NCBI RefSeq assembly: GCF_014207745.1
Contig: NZ_JACHJB010000001.1
Span: forward strand, 558,001 to 622,000
DNA length: 64,000 nucleotides
Origin: Nonomuraea muscovyensis
Lineage (GTDB): Bacteria > Actinomycetota > Actinomycetes > Streptosporangiales > Streptosporangiaceae
Direction: 5' to 3'
Part shown: positions 17,069-31,105 of the stretch, one piece after another
Layout: every line of letters starts with the position of its first letter
Numbering within the stretch: the stretch's first letter is position 1
The notes under the pieces: generated by a model
Told to the model about the DNA's origin: nothing
Databases searched by the model: none
The model's input: only the letters and a program-made list of their open reading frames with translations
Position numbers and translations under genes: made by a program

Positions 17069-17761
17069 GGACGTGGTGCGGCGGAGGGCGGCGGCGATCG
17101 AGGCGGCCGCCGCGCCCGGGTCCGGGGCGCCGGTGATGGGCCTGCCGATGACCAGCAGGTCGGCGCCGTCCGCGAGCGCCTGCTCCGGCGTGGCCACGCG
17201 CGCCTGGTCCTGCGTGTCGGCCCCCGCCGGCCGGACCCCCGGCGTGATGAGCGTGATGTCCGGCCCCACCTCGGCGCGGACCGCCGCGACCTCGTGGGGG
17301 CTGCAGACGAGCGCCGTGGCCCCCGCCTCCACCGACATGGCGGCCAGCCGGCGCACGGCGTCGGCGGCGGGCCCCTGGAGGCCGATGCGGCCGAGATCGG
17401 CCTCCGTGAGCGACGTCAGGACCGTGACCGAGGCGATCTGCGTGTGCGGCGCCGCCTCCACCGCCGCCCTGATCATCTTCGGCCCTCCGGTGGCGTGCAC
17501 GGTGAGGATGGCGGGCCGGAGCCGGGCGACGGCCCTGGCGGCGCCCGCGACGGTGTTGGGGATGTCGTGCAGCTTCAGGTCGAGGAAGACGCGCACGCCG
17601 CTGGCCCCCCGTACGGAGGCGATCACGTCGGGGCCGTAGCGCAGGTAGAGCTCCAGGCCCACCTTGACCGTGCTGACATGCGGGGTCACCAGCCCGGCCC
17701 ACCGGGCAGCGGTCTCCAGGTCGGGTGCGTCGAGGGCGACGGCGATGGGTGCGGGCGTCAC
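17066..17761 (-). CDS. pyrF: Orotidine 5'-phosphate decarboxylase
   Basis: Converts OMP to UMP, the last step of de novo pyrimidine synthesis. It is 231 residues from the GTG at 17761 (PIAVALDAPDLETAARWAGL), which overlaps the pyrD TGA as GTGA. An earlier in-frame start would add about 95 residues of low-complexity sequence and is unlikely. The catalytic motif VFLDLKLHDIPNT (Asp-Lys-Asp array) is intact, and the phosphate-binding end VIGRPITGAPDP is present. It is of the short, bacterial PyrF class rather than the longer mycobacterial type. It is the last gene of the pyr operon; the 55-bp repeats start at its stop codon. Confidence 0.95.
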   Translation of the reverse strand: MTPAPIAVALDAPDLETAARWAGLVTPHVSTVKVGLELYLRYGPDVIASVRGASGVRVFLDLKLHDIPNTVAGAARAVARLRPAILTVHATGGPKMIRAAVEAAPHTQIASVTVLTSLTEADLGRIGLQGPAADAVRRLAAMSVEAGATALVCSPHEVAAVRAEVGPDITLITPGVRPAGADTQDQARVATPEQALADGADLLVIGRPITGAPDPGAAAASIAAALRRTTS

Positions 17762-18735
17762 GGGGAGCTCTCCTCGGAGTCGACGAGCAGGTGCCGGGGG
17801 GCGCTCCCCGGCGGGCGGTGGGCCAGGCCGACGGCGTCGGCCAGCCGCTGGAAGCCGCGCGTCTGCAGCAGGTCCTCGAGCTCGCGCTCGATGCGCAGGC
17901 ACGCGTACGGGTCGTGGAACAGCGCCGTCCCGACCCCGACCGCGCAGGCGCCGGCCAGGATGAGCTGGAAGGCGTCCGCGCCGGTCATGACGCCGCCGAC
18001 GCCGATCAGCGGCACCCCGGGCAGCGCGGCGTGCACCTGCCACACGCACCGTACGGCGATGGGCAGGACGGCGGGCCCGGACAGCCCACCGGTCACGGCG
18101 GCGAGCGAGGGCCGCAGCGCCTCGGTGTCGATGGCCATGCCGAGCGGATTGTTGATCATGGACAGGGCGTCGGCCCCGGCGTCCACGCAGGCGCGGGCCA
18201 CGGCGACGATGTCGGCCACGTCGGGGGCGAGCTTGGCGACGACCGGCACGTCGTAGCGCATGATGGACCGCACCGAGGCGATCACCTCGGCGGCGGCGCT
18301 GCCCTCGCGGGCGAAGACCCGGCCCCGGTCCTCGATGTTCGGGCAGGACAGGTTGACCTCCAGCGCGGTCACGCCGGGGGCGTCGGCGAGCCTGCGGGCC
18401 AGCTCGGAGTATTCGGCGACCGTGCCGCCGCCGATGGAGACGATGGTCCTGATGCCGCGCTGGGCCAGCCAGGGCAGCTCGCGTTCGAGGAAGGCGTCGA
18501 TGCCGGGGCCCTGCAGGCCGACGGCGTTGAGCATGCCGGAGGGGGTCTCGGCCATGCGCGGCGTGGGGCGGCCGGCGCGCGGGGCCATGGTGATGGACCG
18601 GGTGGCCAGCGCGCCCAGCCGGTGCAGGTCGAAGAACTGGGCGAGCTCGCGCCCGGACGCGGCGCAGCCGGCGGCCGTGGTGATGGGGTTGGCGAGCTCC
18701 ACGTGTGCGAGGAACGTCCGCATGTCCACCGCCAT
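17758..18735 (-). CDS. pyrD: Dihydroorotate dehydrogenase B, catalytic subunit
   Basis: The FMN subunit of a class 1B dihydroorotate dehydrogenase, which oxidises dihydroorotate to orotate. Visible elements: the N-terminal NPITTAAGCAASGRE, the active-site ALEVNLSCPNIEDRG, KLAPDVADI, and the FMN phosphate-binding PLIGVGGVMTGADAFQLILAGACAVGVGTALF. It is a class 1B rather than membrane class 2 enzyme because pyrK directly precedes it. I favour the ATG at 18735 (MAVDMRTFLAHVELANP). An ATG 18 nt earlier is also in frame, and MRTF 12 nt later is closest to most homologues. The gap to pyrK is about 90 nt. Confidence 0.93.
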   Translation of the reverse strand: MAVDMRTFLAHVELANPITTAAGCAASGRELAQFFDLHRLGALATRSITMAPRAGRPTPRMAETPSGMLNAVGLQGPGIDAFLERELPWLAQRGIRTIVSIGGGTVAEYSELARRLADAPGVTALEVNLSCPNIEDRGRVFAREGSAAAEVIASVRSIMRYDVPVVAKLAPDVADIVAVARACVDAGADALSMINNPLGMAIDTEALRPSLAAVTGGLSGPAVLPIAVRCVWQVHAALPGVPLIGVGGVMTGADAFQLILAGACAVGVGTALFHDPYACLRIERELEDLLQTRGFQRLADAVGLAHRPPGSAPRHLLVDSEESSP

Positions 18736-18824
18736 GTCACGCCACCGCCGCACACGCCGCGGCGCCGTACGGGACCGGGGAGGCGGGGGTGCGGGTGGTG
18801 CGCGTCACGGACGGCCGGTACGGC

Positions 18825-19676
18825 TCAGCCCGCATGGCGAGCACCGCCCCCGGGCGCGCCGAGGGCGTCGAACGGGATGGTCCCGACGTCCTCGAACCGC
18901 ACCCGCTCCCCCCGGAACACCGGCCCCTCGGCGCAGGCGCGCACCATCCTGGTCGCCCCGTCGTCGCCGATGACCGGGATGACGCACGTCATGCACACCC
19001 CGATCCCGCAGGCCATCGACTCCTCCACCGCCACCTGCACCGGGATGTCGAACTCGATCGCCACGGCGGTGACCGCCCGCAGCGTCTCCATCGGCCCGCA
19101 GGCGTAGACGGCGTCGGCCCGGGTGTCCGCGATCACCGACGGCAGCGCGTCGGCGACCTTGCCGCGCAGGCCGAGCGAGCCGTCCTCGGTGGTGAGCGTG
19201 GTGGTCTCGGCCATCCGGCGGGCCCGCATCGCCCCGAACACCCGGTCGGCGCTGGCGCCGCCCAGCAGGAAGTCCACCCGGCAGCCGCGTTCCATGAGCG
19301 CGTCGGCCACCGGGAACAGCACGGCCGAGCCGTACTCGGCGCCGACGAGCACGCAGTGCACGGGGTCGCGCGGCAGCGGGAACGGCCGCCCCAGCGGCCC
19401 GACCAGGTCGAGCGTGTCGCGGGCGCGGCGCTCGGCCAGCCAGGCGGTGCCGGGGCCGCGCACGGTGAAGACGAGCTCCACCGTGCCGCCGTAGTCGGGC
19501 TTGACGTCGTGGACGGTGAGTGCGCGCCGGGTGATCATCGACGTGTGCGCTCCCCCGACCGCGACCGACACGAAGTGGCCGGGACGGTAGCGCTCGGCGA
19601 TGCCGGGCGCCACCACGGTCAGCGCATGGTAGGCGTCGACCCGGCGCGTCGTCAGCACCGTGCCCGTCACCTGCAC
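18825..19676 (-). CDS. pyrK: Dihydroorotate dehydrogenase B, electron-transfer subunit (PyrK)
   Basis: A 283-residue FAD/2Fe-2S protein that passes electrons from the PyrD FMN to NAD+. An FAD-binding beta barrel (YRPGHFVSVAVGG...RRALTVHD) is followed by an NAD-binding domain (VHCVLVGAEYGSAVLFPVADAL). The C-terminal cluster ligands are in ESMACGIGVCMTCVIPV and RACAEGPVF, the expected CX4CX2C...C set. The start is a GTG at 19676; AAGGAG lies about 16 nt upstream, a longer spacing than usual. It is located between carB and pyrD. Confidence 0.93.
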   Translation of the reverse strand: MQVTGTVLTTRRVDAYHALTVVAPGIAERYRPGHFVSVAVGGAHTSMITRRALTVHDVKPDYGGTVELVFTVRGPGTAWLAERRARDTLDLVGPLGRPFPLPRDPVHCVLVGAEYGSAVLFPVADALMERGCRVDFLLGGASADRVFGAMRARRMAETTTLTTEDGSLGLRGKVADALPSVIADTRADAVYACGPMETLRAVTAVAIEFDIPVQVAVEESMACGIGVCMTCVIPVIGDDGATRMVRACAEGPVFRGERVRFEDVGTIPFDALGAPGGGARHAG

Positions 19677-19713
19677 CGGTGTGCCGGCCAGTCTCCTTCA
19701 CCTCCCGCGGGAG

Positions 19714-22990
<3,277 letters not shown>

Positions 22991-23004
<14 letters not shown>

Positions 23005-24097
23005 GGCTCATGACCTCACAGAACTCGTCGAAAAGGTAGGCGGCGTCGTGCGGCCCGGCCGCGGCCTCGGGGTGGTATTGGACGCTGAACGCCCGCCCGT
23101 CGAGCAGCCGCAGGCCCTCCACGCAGCGGTCGTTGAGGTTGACGTGGCTGACCTCGGCCGGGCCGAACGGGGTGTCGAACGGCCCGTCGAGCGGCGCCTC
23201 GACGGCGAACCCGTGGTTGTGGGCGGAGATCTCGACCTTGCCGGTGCGCACGTCCTGGACGGGCTGGTTGACCCCGCGGTGGCCGTAGCGCAGCTTGTAG
23301 GTCGACAGGCCGAGGGCGCGGCCGAAGAGCTGGTTGCCGAAGCAGATGCCGAAGAACGGCACCTTCGCCTCCAGGACACTCCGCAGCGCCGAGACGTCGG
23401 CGGTGGCCGGGTCGCCGGGCCCGTTGGAGAAGAACACGCCGTCCGGCCGGACCGCCATGATCTGTTCGTACGTGGCGGTGGCGGGCAGCACGTGCACCTC
23501 GCAGCCGCGCTCGGCCATGCGGTGCGGGGTCATGCCCTTGATGCCGAGGTCGACGGCCGCGACCGTGAAGCGCCTGGCGCCGATGGCGGGCACGACGTAC
23601 GGCTCGGTGGTGGCGACCTCGGCGGCCAGGTCGGCGCCGGCCATCGCGGGCGCCTGGCGGACGCGCTCGACGAGGGCCTCCACCGGCTCGGCGGGCGCGC
23701 TGAAGATGCCGGCGCGCATGGCGCCGCGCTCGCGCAGGTGGCGGGTCAGGGCGCGGGTGCCGGGCATGGCGATGCCGACGACGCCCTGCTCCTTGAGGTA
23801 GTCGTCGAGCGAGCGGTCGGCCCGCCAGTTGGAGACGATCCGGGACGGCTCACGCACGACGTAGCCGGCGACCCAGACACGGCCGGACTCGGGGTCCTCG
23901 TCGTTGACGCCGGTGTTGCCGATGTGCGGGGCGGTCATGGCGACGATCTGGCGGTGGTAGGACGGGTCGGTGAGGGTCTCCTGGTAGCCGGTCATGCCGG
24001 TGTTGAAGACCATCTCGCCGAACGTCTCGCCCGCGGCGCCGTACGGGGTGCCGCGGAACACCCGCCCGTCTTCGAGCACGAGCAGCGCGTCGGTCAC
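22991..24097 (-). CDS. carA: Carbamoyl-phosphate synthase small subunit (glutaminase)
   Basis: A 368-residue class I glutamine amidotransferase that supplies ammonia to CarB. The nucleophile Cys is in [14 protein letters not shown], and the His/Glu partners are in [12 protein letters not shown]. The N-terminal CPSase domain ([36 protein letters not shown]) is complete. The start is the GTG at 24097, which overlaps the pyrC stop as GTGA; reading further upstream enters pyrC. It is followed by carB with a 14-nt overlap, so equimolar synthesis through coupled translation is likely. Confidence 0.97.
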
Positions 24098-25398
24098 GTG
24101 AGCTTCCCTTCGAGAACGGTGGCCCTGCCGCGCAGGAAGGTCGCGACCACCCGGCCGGGCAGCGTCATGCCCTCGTACGGGGTGTTGCGGCTCTTGGAGG
24201 CGAAGGCGGCGGGGTCGACCGGCGTGCGGCCGGAGGGGTCGTAGAGGGTGAGGTTGGCCGGGGCGCCCACCGCGATGGGCTGCCCGTGCCCGGGCAGGCG
24301 GCCGATGCTCGCCGGGGCGGCGGACATGCGGTCGGCGACGCCCGCCCAGTCGAGCAGGCCGGTGTCGACCATGGCCTCCTGGACCACGCTGAGCGCGGTC
24401 TCCAGGCCGACCATGCCCATGGCCGCGGCCGACCACTCGGTCTCCTTGTCCTCGACCGGGTGGGGGGCGTGGTCGGTGGCGACGATGTCGATCGTGCCGT
24501 CGGCCAGCGCGGCGCGCAGCGCCTCGACGTCGGCGCGGGTGCGCAGCGGCGGGTTGACCTTGTAGATGGGGTTGTAGGCGCCGACCGGGGAGTCGGCGAC
24601 CAGCTCGTCGGTCAGCAGCAGGTGGTGCGGGGTGACCTCGGCCGTGACGTTCCAGCCCTTGGACTTGGCCCAGCGGATGATCTCGACGGAGCCGGCGGTG
24701 GAGACGTGGCAGACGTGCAGCCGGGAGCCGACGTGCGCGGCGAGCAGGCAGTCGCGGGCGATGATCGCCTCCTCGGCGACCGCGGGCCAGCCGGTCAGGC
24801 CGAGCCGGCCGGAGACGACGCCCTCGTTCATCTGGGCGCCTTCGGTGAGTCTGGGCTCCTGGGCGTGCTGGGCGACGACGCCGTCGAACGCCTTGACGTA
24901 CTCCAGGGCGCGGCGCATGAGCACGGCGTCGCTGACGCACTTGCCGTCGTCGGAGAAGACCCGGACCCGGGCGGCGGAGTCGGCCATCGCGCCGAGCTCG
25001 GCGAGCTGCCGGCCCTCCAGGCCGACGGTGACGGCGCCGACCGGCTGCACGTCGCAGTGGCCGTACTCGCGGCCGAGCCGCCACACCTGCTCGACCACCC
25101 CGGCGGTGTCGGCGACGGGCGAGGTGTTGGCCATGGCGTGCACGGCGGTGTAGCCGCCGCGGGCGGCCGACTGGGTGCCGGTCTGCACGGTCTCGGCGTC
25201 CTCGCGGCCGGGCTCGCGCAGGTGGGTGTGCAGGTCGACCAGGCCGGGCAGGGCGACGGCGCCGCCGCCGTCGACCACGTCGCCGGCGCCGCCGGTGTCG
25301 CTGCCGGCCAGGCCGGGCGCGATCTCGGCGATGAGGCCGTCCTGGACGCGGATGTCCACCGGTTCGCCGCCGAGAACCCGCACGTTCTTGATGATCAT
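24094..25398 (-). CDS. pyrC: Dihydroorotase
   Basis: A 434-residue zinc amidohydrolase that cyclises carbamoyl aspartate to dihydroorotate. The metal-binding [10 protein letters not shown], the second-shell VHAMANTSP segment, His residues in [11 protein letters not shown] and [11 protein letters not shown], and the catalytic VATDHAPH are all present. Class I type, judged by length and by its position next to pyrB. The start is an ATG at 25398. About 67 nt separate it from the pyrB stop. Confidence 0.96.
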   Translation of the reverse strand: MIIKNVRVLGGEPVDIRVQDGLIAEIAPGLAGSDTGGAGDVVDGGGAVALPGLVDLHTHLREPGREDAETVQTGTQSAARGGYTAVHAMANTSPVADTAGVVEQVWRLGREYGHCDVQPVGAVTVGLEGRQLAELGAMADSAARVRVFSDDGKCVSDAVLMRRALEYVKAFDGVVAQHAQEPRLTEGAQMNEGVVSGRLGLTGWPAVAEEAIIARDCLLAAHVGSRLHVCHVSTAGSVEIIRWAKSKGWNVTAEVTPHHLLLTDELVADSPVGAYNPIYKVNPPLRTRADVEALRAALADGTIDIVATDHAPHPVEDKETEWSAAAMGMVGLETALSVVQEAMVDTGLLDWAGVADRMSAAPASIGRLPGHGQPIAVGAPANLTLYDPSGRTPVDPAAFASKSRNTPYEGMTLPGRVVATFLRGRATVLEGKLT

Positions 25399-25465
25399 CG
25401 AGCCTCCTTCGTCGGCACGACGATCATGATGATGCTGTGCCCATTGGTGCGTTGGCTGCGCTCAC

Positions 25466-26934
<1,469 letters not shown>

Positions 26935-26945
26935 TCACCACCTTT

Positions 26946-26963
26946 CCCGCCTCACGGGACGGG
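26946..26963 (-). promoter_or_regulatory. PyrR-binding hairpin overlapping the pyrR translation-initiation region
   Basis: On the minus strand the 18 nt CCCGTCCCGTGAGGCGGG form a 6-bp stem closing a short loop. They contain TCCCGTGAGGC, an exact match to the PyrR binding-loop consensus UCCNGNGAGGY. The stem ends directly against the Shine-Dalgarno AAAGGTGG. This is the layout described for mycobacterial pyr leaders, where PyrR represses translation rather than causing attenuation. No terminator/antiterminator pair is visible. Confidence 0.8.
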
Positions 26964-27053
26964 GCTTAAAGGGTGTTGGTCGGCCCCCACAGTACCAGGG
27001 GCCACCAGCCACGATGGGAGGGGCCGCGGGTACGGGGCGATCGGGCCCCTGAC

Positions 27054-27082
27054 TTGGCAAAAAGCGGATGAAAAGGTATAAA
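27054..27082 (+). promoter_or_regulatory. Strong sigma-70-type promoter for the DUF3040 gene
   Basis: TTGGCA, a 17-nt spacer and TATAAA: one of the best vegetative promoter matches in the window. Transcription would start near 27089, about 30 nt before the ATG at 27119. The region between this and the pyr operon is only 190 nt, so it also holds the pyr promoter in the other direction (a weak TACTGT at 26994-26989). Confidence 0.6.
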
Positions 27083-27118
27083 ACATCCTCAAAGTATCCC
27101 TGTGGAAGGTTTAGCGCC

Positions 27119-27406
27119 ATGACGCTGTCCGCACGTCAGCGACTGGTCCTCAAGGACATCACCCGCCAGATCCAGGCCGAGGACCCCGATCTGGTCAGGA
27201 ACCTGTCGCGGCTCGGCACCGGCCCGGTGACCGCCGAGCGCATCGCCCCGGTCGCCCCCGTGCGCTCCCGCCGCGCCGCGCACCGCCCCGCCGGGCACGG
27301 CGGGGACCGCAAGATCGAGTACGGCAAGACCATCGGCCTCGTCGCGGCCGGCCTGGCGGTGCTCGCCGTGGCCATGCTCTTCGCCCCCGAACCCCGCGAC
27401 GGATAG
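27119..27406 (+). CDS. DUF3040-type small membrane protein
   Basis: A 95-residue protein. The N-terminus (MTLSARQRLVLKDITRQIQAEDPDLVRNL) resembles the DUF3040 start (a short basic amphipathic helix followed by AEDP). A single transmembrane helix follows near residues 68-88 (TIGLVAAGLAVLAVAMLFA), after a basic linker. The ATG has GGAAGG 9 nt upstream and the strong promoter above. DUF3040 proteins are common in actinobacteria and have no established role. It stands alone, divergent from pyrR and upstream of arcA. Confidence 0.75.
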   Translation: MTLSARQRLVLKDITRQIQAEDPDLVRNLSRLGTGPVTAERIAPVAPVRSRRAAHRPAGHGGDRKIEYGKTIGLVAAGLAVLAVAMLFAPEPRDG

Positions 27407-27469
27407 AGCACGAACAAGGGCGTCACCGCCCAGACGTGACGGTCGGGTCCGGGAGGGGATATAGCACCA

Positions 27470-28714
27470 ATGACCTTCCACGTCGATTCGGAGGTAGGCC
27501 GGCTCCACCAGGTGCTCCTGCACCGGCCGGACCTCGCGCTCAAGCGGCTCACCCCCACCAACAAGGACGAGTTCCTCTTCGACGACGTGCTGTGGGTGCA
27601 GCGCGCCGTGGAGGAGCACGAAGAGTTCCAGCAGGTGCTGCGCGAGCGCGGCGTCACCGTCCACATCCTCGGCGACCTGCTGCGGGAGACCGTCGAGATC
27701 CCCGAGGCACGCAAGCACATCCTCGACGCGATCGTGGACGAGCGGTTCCTTGGCCCGCTGGCCGTCGACGACATCCGCAACACGCTCGACGCCCTCGACT
27801 CGGCGTCCCTGCAGACCTACCTGACCGGCGGCATCACCAGGCGCGAGCTGGTCGAGCTGGGCTGCGCGCCGAAGTCGGTGGCCTTCCACGCCCTGCACGA
27901 CGACGGCTTCGTGCTGCCGCCGCTGCCCAACCACCTGTTCACGCGCGACCCGTCGTGCTGGATCTACGACGGCGTCTCGGTCAACGCCATGCGCAAGAAG
28001 GCCCGCATGCGCGAGACGGTGAACATGGAGGCCGTCTACCAGTTCCACCCGACCTTCGCCGAGGGCTTCGACCGGCCGCAGAAGGACGGCTACCACGTCT
28101 GGCTGCCCGGCCACACGATCGCGCCCGCCACGCTGGAGGGCGGCGACGTGCTCGTCATCGGCCGCGGCGCGGTGCTCGTCGGGATGAGCGAGCGCACCCA
28201 GCCGCAGGCGGTGGAGATGCTGGCCCAGCACCTGTTCCAGTCGGGCTCGGTGCGGCGGATCGTGGCCCTGGACATGCCGAAGGCGCGCGCCTTCATGCAC
28301 CTCGACACCGTCATGACCATGGTCGACGTGGGCGTGTTCACCAAGTACGCCGGGCTCGGCATGCTGCCCTCGTACACGATCGAGCCGGGCGACACCGAGA
28401 AGGAGCTCAGGGTCAGCGACCACCCGCCCGAGGACATGCACCGGGCCATCGCCCGGGCGCTGGACCTGGACGACATCAAGGTCCTGACGCCCACCCAGGA
28501 CGTCTACGCGGCCGAACGCGAGCAGTGGGACGACGGCTGCAACGCGCTGGCCGTCGAGCCGGGCGTGGTGATCGCCTACGAGCGCAACACCACCACCAAC
28601 AACTTCCTGCGCGCCAACGGCGTCGAGGTGATCACGATCCGCGGCAGCGAGCTCGGCAGGGGACGCGGCGGGCCCCGGTGCATGAGCTGCCCGCTCGAGC
28701 GCGACGGCATCTGA
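27470..28714 (+). CDS. arcA: Arginine deiminase
   Basis: A 414-residue enzyme that hydrolyses arginine to citrulline and ammonia. Motifs: [19 protein letters not shown] (substrate guanidinium site), [20 protein letters not shown] (catalytic His), and the C-terminal [10 protein letters not shown] with the nucleophilic Cys at about residue 407. The ATG follows GGGAGGGG. The gene is followed 4 nt later by carbamate kinase, then a permease, as in ADI-pathway operons, but ornithine carbamoyltransferase (arcB) is missing here. Confidence 0.96.
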   Translation: MTFHVDSEVGRLHQVLLHRPDLALKRLTPTNKDEFLFDDVLWVQRAVEEHEEFQQVLRERGVTVHILGDLLRETVEIPEARKHILDAIVDERFLGPLAVDDIRNTLDALDSASLQTYLTGGITRRELVELGCAPKSVAFHALHDDGFVLPPLPNHLFTRDPSCWIYDGVSVNAMRKKARMRETVNMEAVYQFHPTFAEGFDRPQKDGYHVWLPGHTIAPATLEGGDVLVIGRGAVLVGMSERTQPQAVEMLAQHLFQSGSVRRIVALDMPKARAFMHLDTVMTMVDVGVFTKYAGLGMLPSYTIEPGDTEKELRVSDHPPEDMHRAIARALDLDDIKVLTPTQDVYAAEREQWDDGCNALAVEPGVVIAYERNTTTNNFLRANGVEVITIRGSELGRGRGGPRCMSCPLERDGI

Positions 28715-28718
28715 CGCC

Positions 28719-29654
28719 GTGCGCGTCATCGTCGCGCTCGGCGGCAACGCCGTGCTCCGGCGCGAGCAGCAGCCGGACGCCGAACCGCAGATCGCCAACG
28801 TCGCCGCCTCGGTCAAGCAGCTGGCCAGGCTGGCCGAACGGCACGAGCTGATCATCACGCACGGGAACGGCCCGCAGATCGGCCTGCTCGCCCTGCAGAG
28901 CGCCGCCGACCCCCGTCTGAGCCGGCCGTACCCGCTCGACACGCTGGGCGCGCAGACCCAGGGCATGATCGGCTACTGGATGCAGCAGGCCCTGCAGAAC
29001 GCCCTGCCCGGCAGGCAGGTGATCGCCATGGTCACCCAGACGCTCGTGTCCGCCGTCGATCCGGCCTTCGACGACCCGACCAAGTTCGTCGGCCAGGTCT
29101 ACGACCGCGAGGAGGCCGAGAAGCTGGCCGGCGAGTACGGCTGGACGATCCGGCCCGACGGCGACCACTGGCGGCGCGTCGTCCCCTCCCCCGTGCCGCG
29201 GCGCGTGGTGGAGACCCGGCTGATCCGCCGGCTGCTGCGCGACCGGGTCGTGGTCGTCTGCGCGGGCGGCGGCGGCGTCCCCGTCATCCGCGACGAGCAC
29301 GGCCGCCTGTCCGGCGTCGAGGCGGTGGTCGACAAGGATCTGACCGCGTCGGTGCTGGCCGAGGCGCTGGAGTGCGACGCGTTCCTCATCCTCACCGACG
29401 TGCCGCGGGTCATGCGCGACTTCGGCACGCCCCGGCAGGGCGAGATCGCCCACACCACGCCGCACGAGCTGCGCGCCCTCGACTTCCCGGCCGGGTCCAT
29501 GGGGCCGAAGGTCGACGCGGTGTGCCGGTTCGTCGAGACGACCGGCGACATGGCGGCCATCGGCCGGCTGGACCAGGCCGAACACATCCTGGAGGGCTCC
29601 GCCGGCACCATCGTCACCCCCAACGCCCGCTGGCCCCTCACGAGCACGCTGTAG
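28719..29654 (+). CDS. arcC: Carbamate kinase
   Basis: A 311-residue amino-acid-kinase-fold enzyme that forms ATP from carbamoyl phosphate and ADP in arginine fermentation. N-terminal VIVALGGNAVLRRE, THGNGPQIGLLALQ, the PSPVPRRVVE loop, CAGGGGVPVI and VDKDLTASVLAEAL are all typical. The start is a GTG 4 nt after the arcA stop. With no arcB in the window, the source of its carbamoyl phosphate must be a carbamoyltransferase encoded elsewhere, such as argF. Confidence 0.95.
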   Translation: MRVIVALGGNAVLRREQQPDAEPQIANVAASVKQLARLAERHELIITHGNGPQIGLLALQSAADPRLSRPYPLDTLGAQTQGMIGYWMQQALQNALPGRQVIAMVTQTLVSAVDPAFDDPTKFVGQVYDREEAEKLAGEYGWTIRPDGDHWRRVVPSPVPRRVVETRLIRRLLRDRVVVVCAGGGGVPVIRDEHGRLSGVEAVVDKDLTASVLAEALECDAFLILTDVPRVMRDFGTPRQGEIAHTTPHELRALDFPAGSMGPKVDAVCRFVETTGDMAAIGRLDQAEHILEGSAGTIVTPNARWPLTSTL

Positions 29655-29681
29655 CACCCGCTGCCCATCTGGGAGGTCCTC

Positions 29682-31103
29682 GTGTCACTGGCTCAACGGC
29701 TTATGCGGACCAAGCCGGCCGACCTGATCGTGGCCGAGGGCGGCCGGGGCGAAGGCGGGGAGCTGCGCCGCACGATGTCGCTGTGGCAGCTCACGTTGTT
29801 CAGCGTCGGCGCCACGCTCGGCACCGGCATCTTCGTCATCCTCGGCCAGGCGGTGCCCAAGGCGGGGCCCGCGGTGATCGTGGCGTTCCTGCTGGCCGCC
29901 GTCACCGCGCTGTTCTCCGCGCTGTCGTACGCCGAACTGGCCGGGACGATCCCGGTGTCCGGCTCCTCCTACTCCTACGCCTACGCGACGCTCGGCGAGC
30001 TGGTCGCCTGGGTCGCCGGCTGGTGTCTCATGCTGGAGTACGCCGTGTCGGTCGCCGCGGTGGCCGTCGGCTGGGGCCAGTACCTCAACTCGTTCCTGCG
30101 GAGCCTGTTCGGCTGGGAGCTGCCCGCGGCGATCATCGGCTCGCCCGGCCAGGACGGCGGCGTGGTCAACCTCATGGCGATCCTCATCGTCGTGCTGGCC
30201 ACCTGGCTGCTGCTGCGCGGCGCCTCGGAGAGCGCCACGGCCAACGTCGTGTTCGTGCTCATCAAGGTGGTGGTGCTGCTGTTCTTCTGCGTGGTGGCCT
30301 TCACGGCCCTGCGGGCCGGGAACTTCACGCCGTTCGCGCCGATGGGCGTCGCCGGCATCACCGCGGCGGCCTCCCAGGTGTTCTTCTCCTACATCGGCTT
30401 CGACGCCGCCTCCACCGCCGGCGAGGAGGCGAAGAACCCCAAGCGGGACCTGCCGCTGGCGATCATGCTGTCGCTGGCGATCGTGACCGTCCTGTACGTG
30501 CTCGTCGCGATGGCGGCCGTCGGCGCGATGCCGTGGAGCGACTTCGACCCGGAGAGCACCGAGGCCGGCCTCGCGCAGATCGCCGACCTGGCCACCGGCT
30601 CGACGTGGGCGGGGCTCATCGTCTCCTTCGGTGCGTCCATCGCCATCGCCAGCGTCGTGCTGACCGTCATGTACGGCCAGACCCGCATCCTGTTCGCCAT
30701 GTCGCGCGACGGGCTGATCCCGCGGGTGTTCCAGAAGGTGAACCCGCGCCGCCAGGTGCCCGTGGCCAACACGCTCATCGTGGCGGCGTTCATCTCGGTA
30801 CTGGCCGGGCTGGTGCCGCTCGGGCAGCTCGCCGAGGCCACCAGCATCGGCACGCTGTTCGCGTTCGCCATCGTCAACGTCGGCGTCCTGGTGCTGCGCC
30901 ACCGCCGGCCCGACCTGCCGCGCAGCTTCCGCACCCCGCTGTTCCCCGCCACACCGGTGCTCGGCGCCATCATGTGCGGCGTGGTGATGGCCGGGCTCGC
31001 CGGGGTGACCTGGGTGGCGTTCGGGCTGTGGATGCTGCTGGGGTTCGCCTGCTACTTCCTGTACGGCTACCGCAACTCGCGGCTGAACGCCGAGGTGGTC
31101 TGA
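29682..31103 (+). CDS. APC-superfamily amino-acid permease
   Basis: A 473-residue membrane transporter with about 12-14 hydrophobic helices. It has the APC signature GATLGTGIFVILG in the first helix, followed by AVTALFSALSYAELAGTIPVSGSSYSYAYATLGELVAW. It is closest in pattern to the cationic amino-acid transporter (CAT) type. Next to arcA and arcC it most plausibly moves arginine, possibly in exchange for ornithine, but this is inferred from context. The start is a GTG at 29682 with GGGAGG upstream. Confidence 0.88.
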   Translation: MSLAQRLMRTKPADLIVAEGGRGEGGELRRTMSLWQLTLFSVGATLGTGIFVILGQAVPKAGPAVIVAFLLAAVTALFSALSYAELAGTIPVSGSSYSYAYATLGELVAWVAGWCLMLEYAVSVAAVAVGWGQYLNSFLRSLFGWELPAAIIGSPGQDGGVVNLMAILIVVLATWLLLRGASESATANVVFVLIKVVVLLFFCVVAFTALRAGNFTPFAPMGVAGITAAASQVFFSYIGFDAASTAGEEAKNPKRDLPLAIMLSLAIVTVLYVLVAMAAVGAMPWSDFDPESTEAGLAQIADLATGSTWAGLIVSFGASIAIASVVLTVMYGQTRILFAMSRDGLIPRVFQKVNPRRQVPVANTLIVAAFISVLAGLVPLGQLAEATSIGTLFAFAIVNVGVLVLRHRRPDLPRSFRTPLFPATPVLGAIMCGVVMAGLAGVTWVAFGLWMLLGFACYFLYGYRNSRLNAEVV

Positions 31104-31105
31104 CC

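Noticed and set aside
27421..27441. CGTCAC/GTGACG inverted repeat before arcA as a Crp/FNR site
   Set aside because: The half sites are in the CAC...GTG order, opposite to the Crp-type GTG...CAC; it is more likely a small hairpin after the DUF3040 gene.
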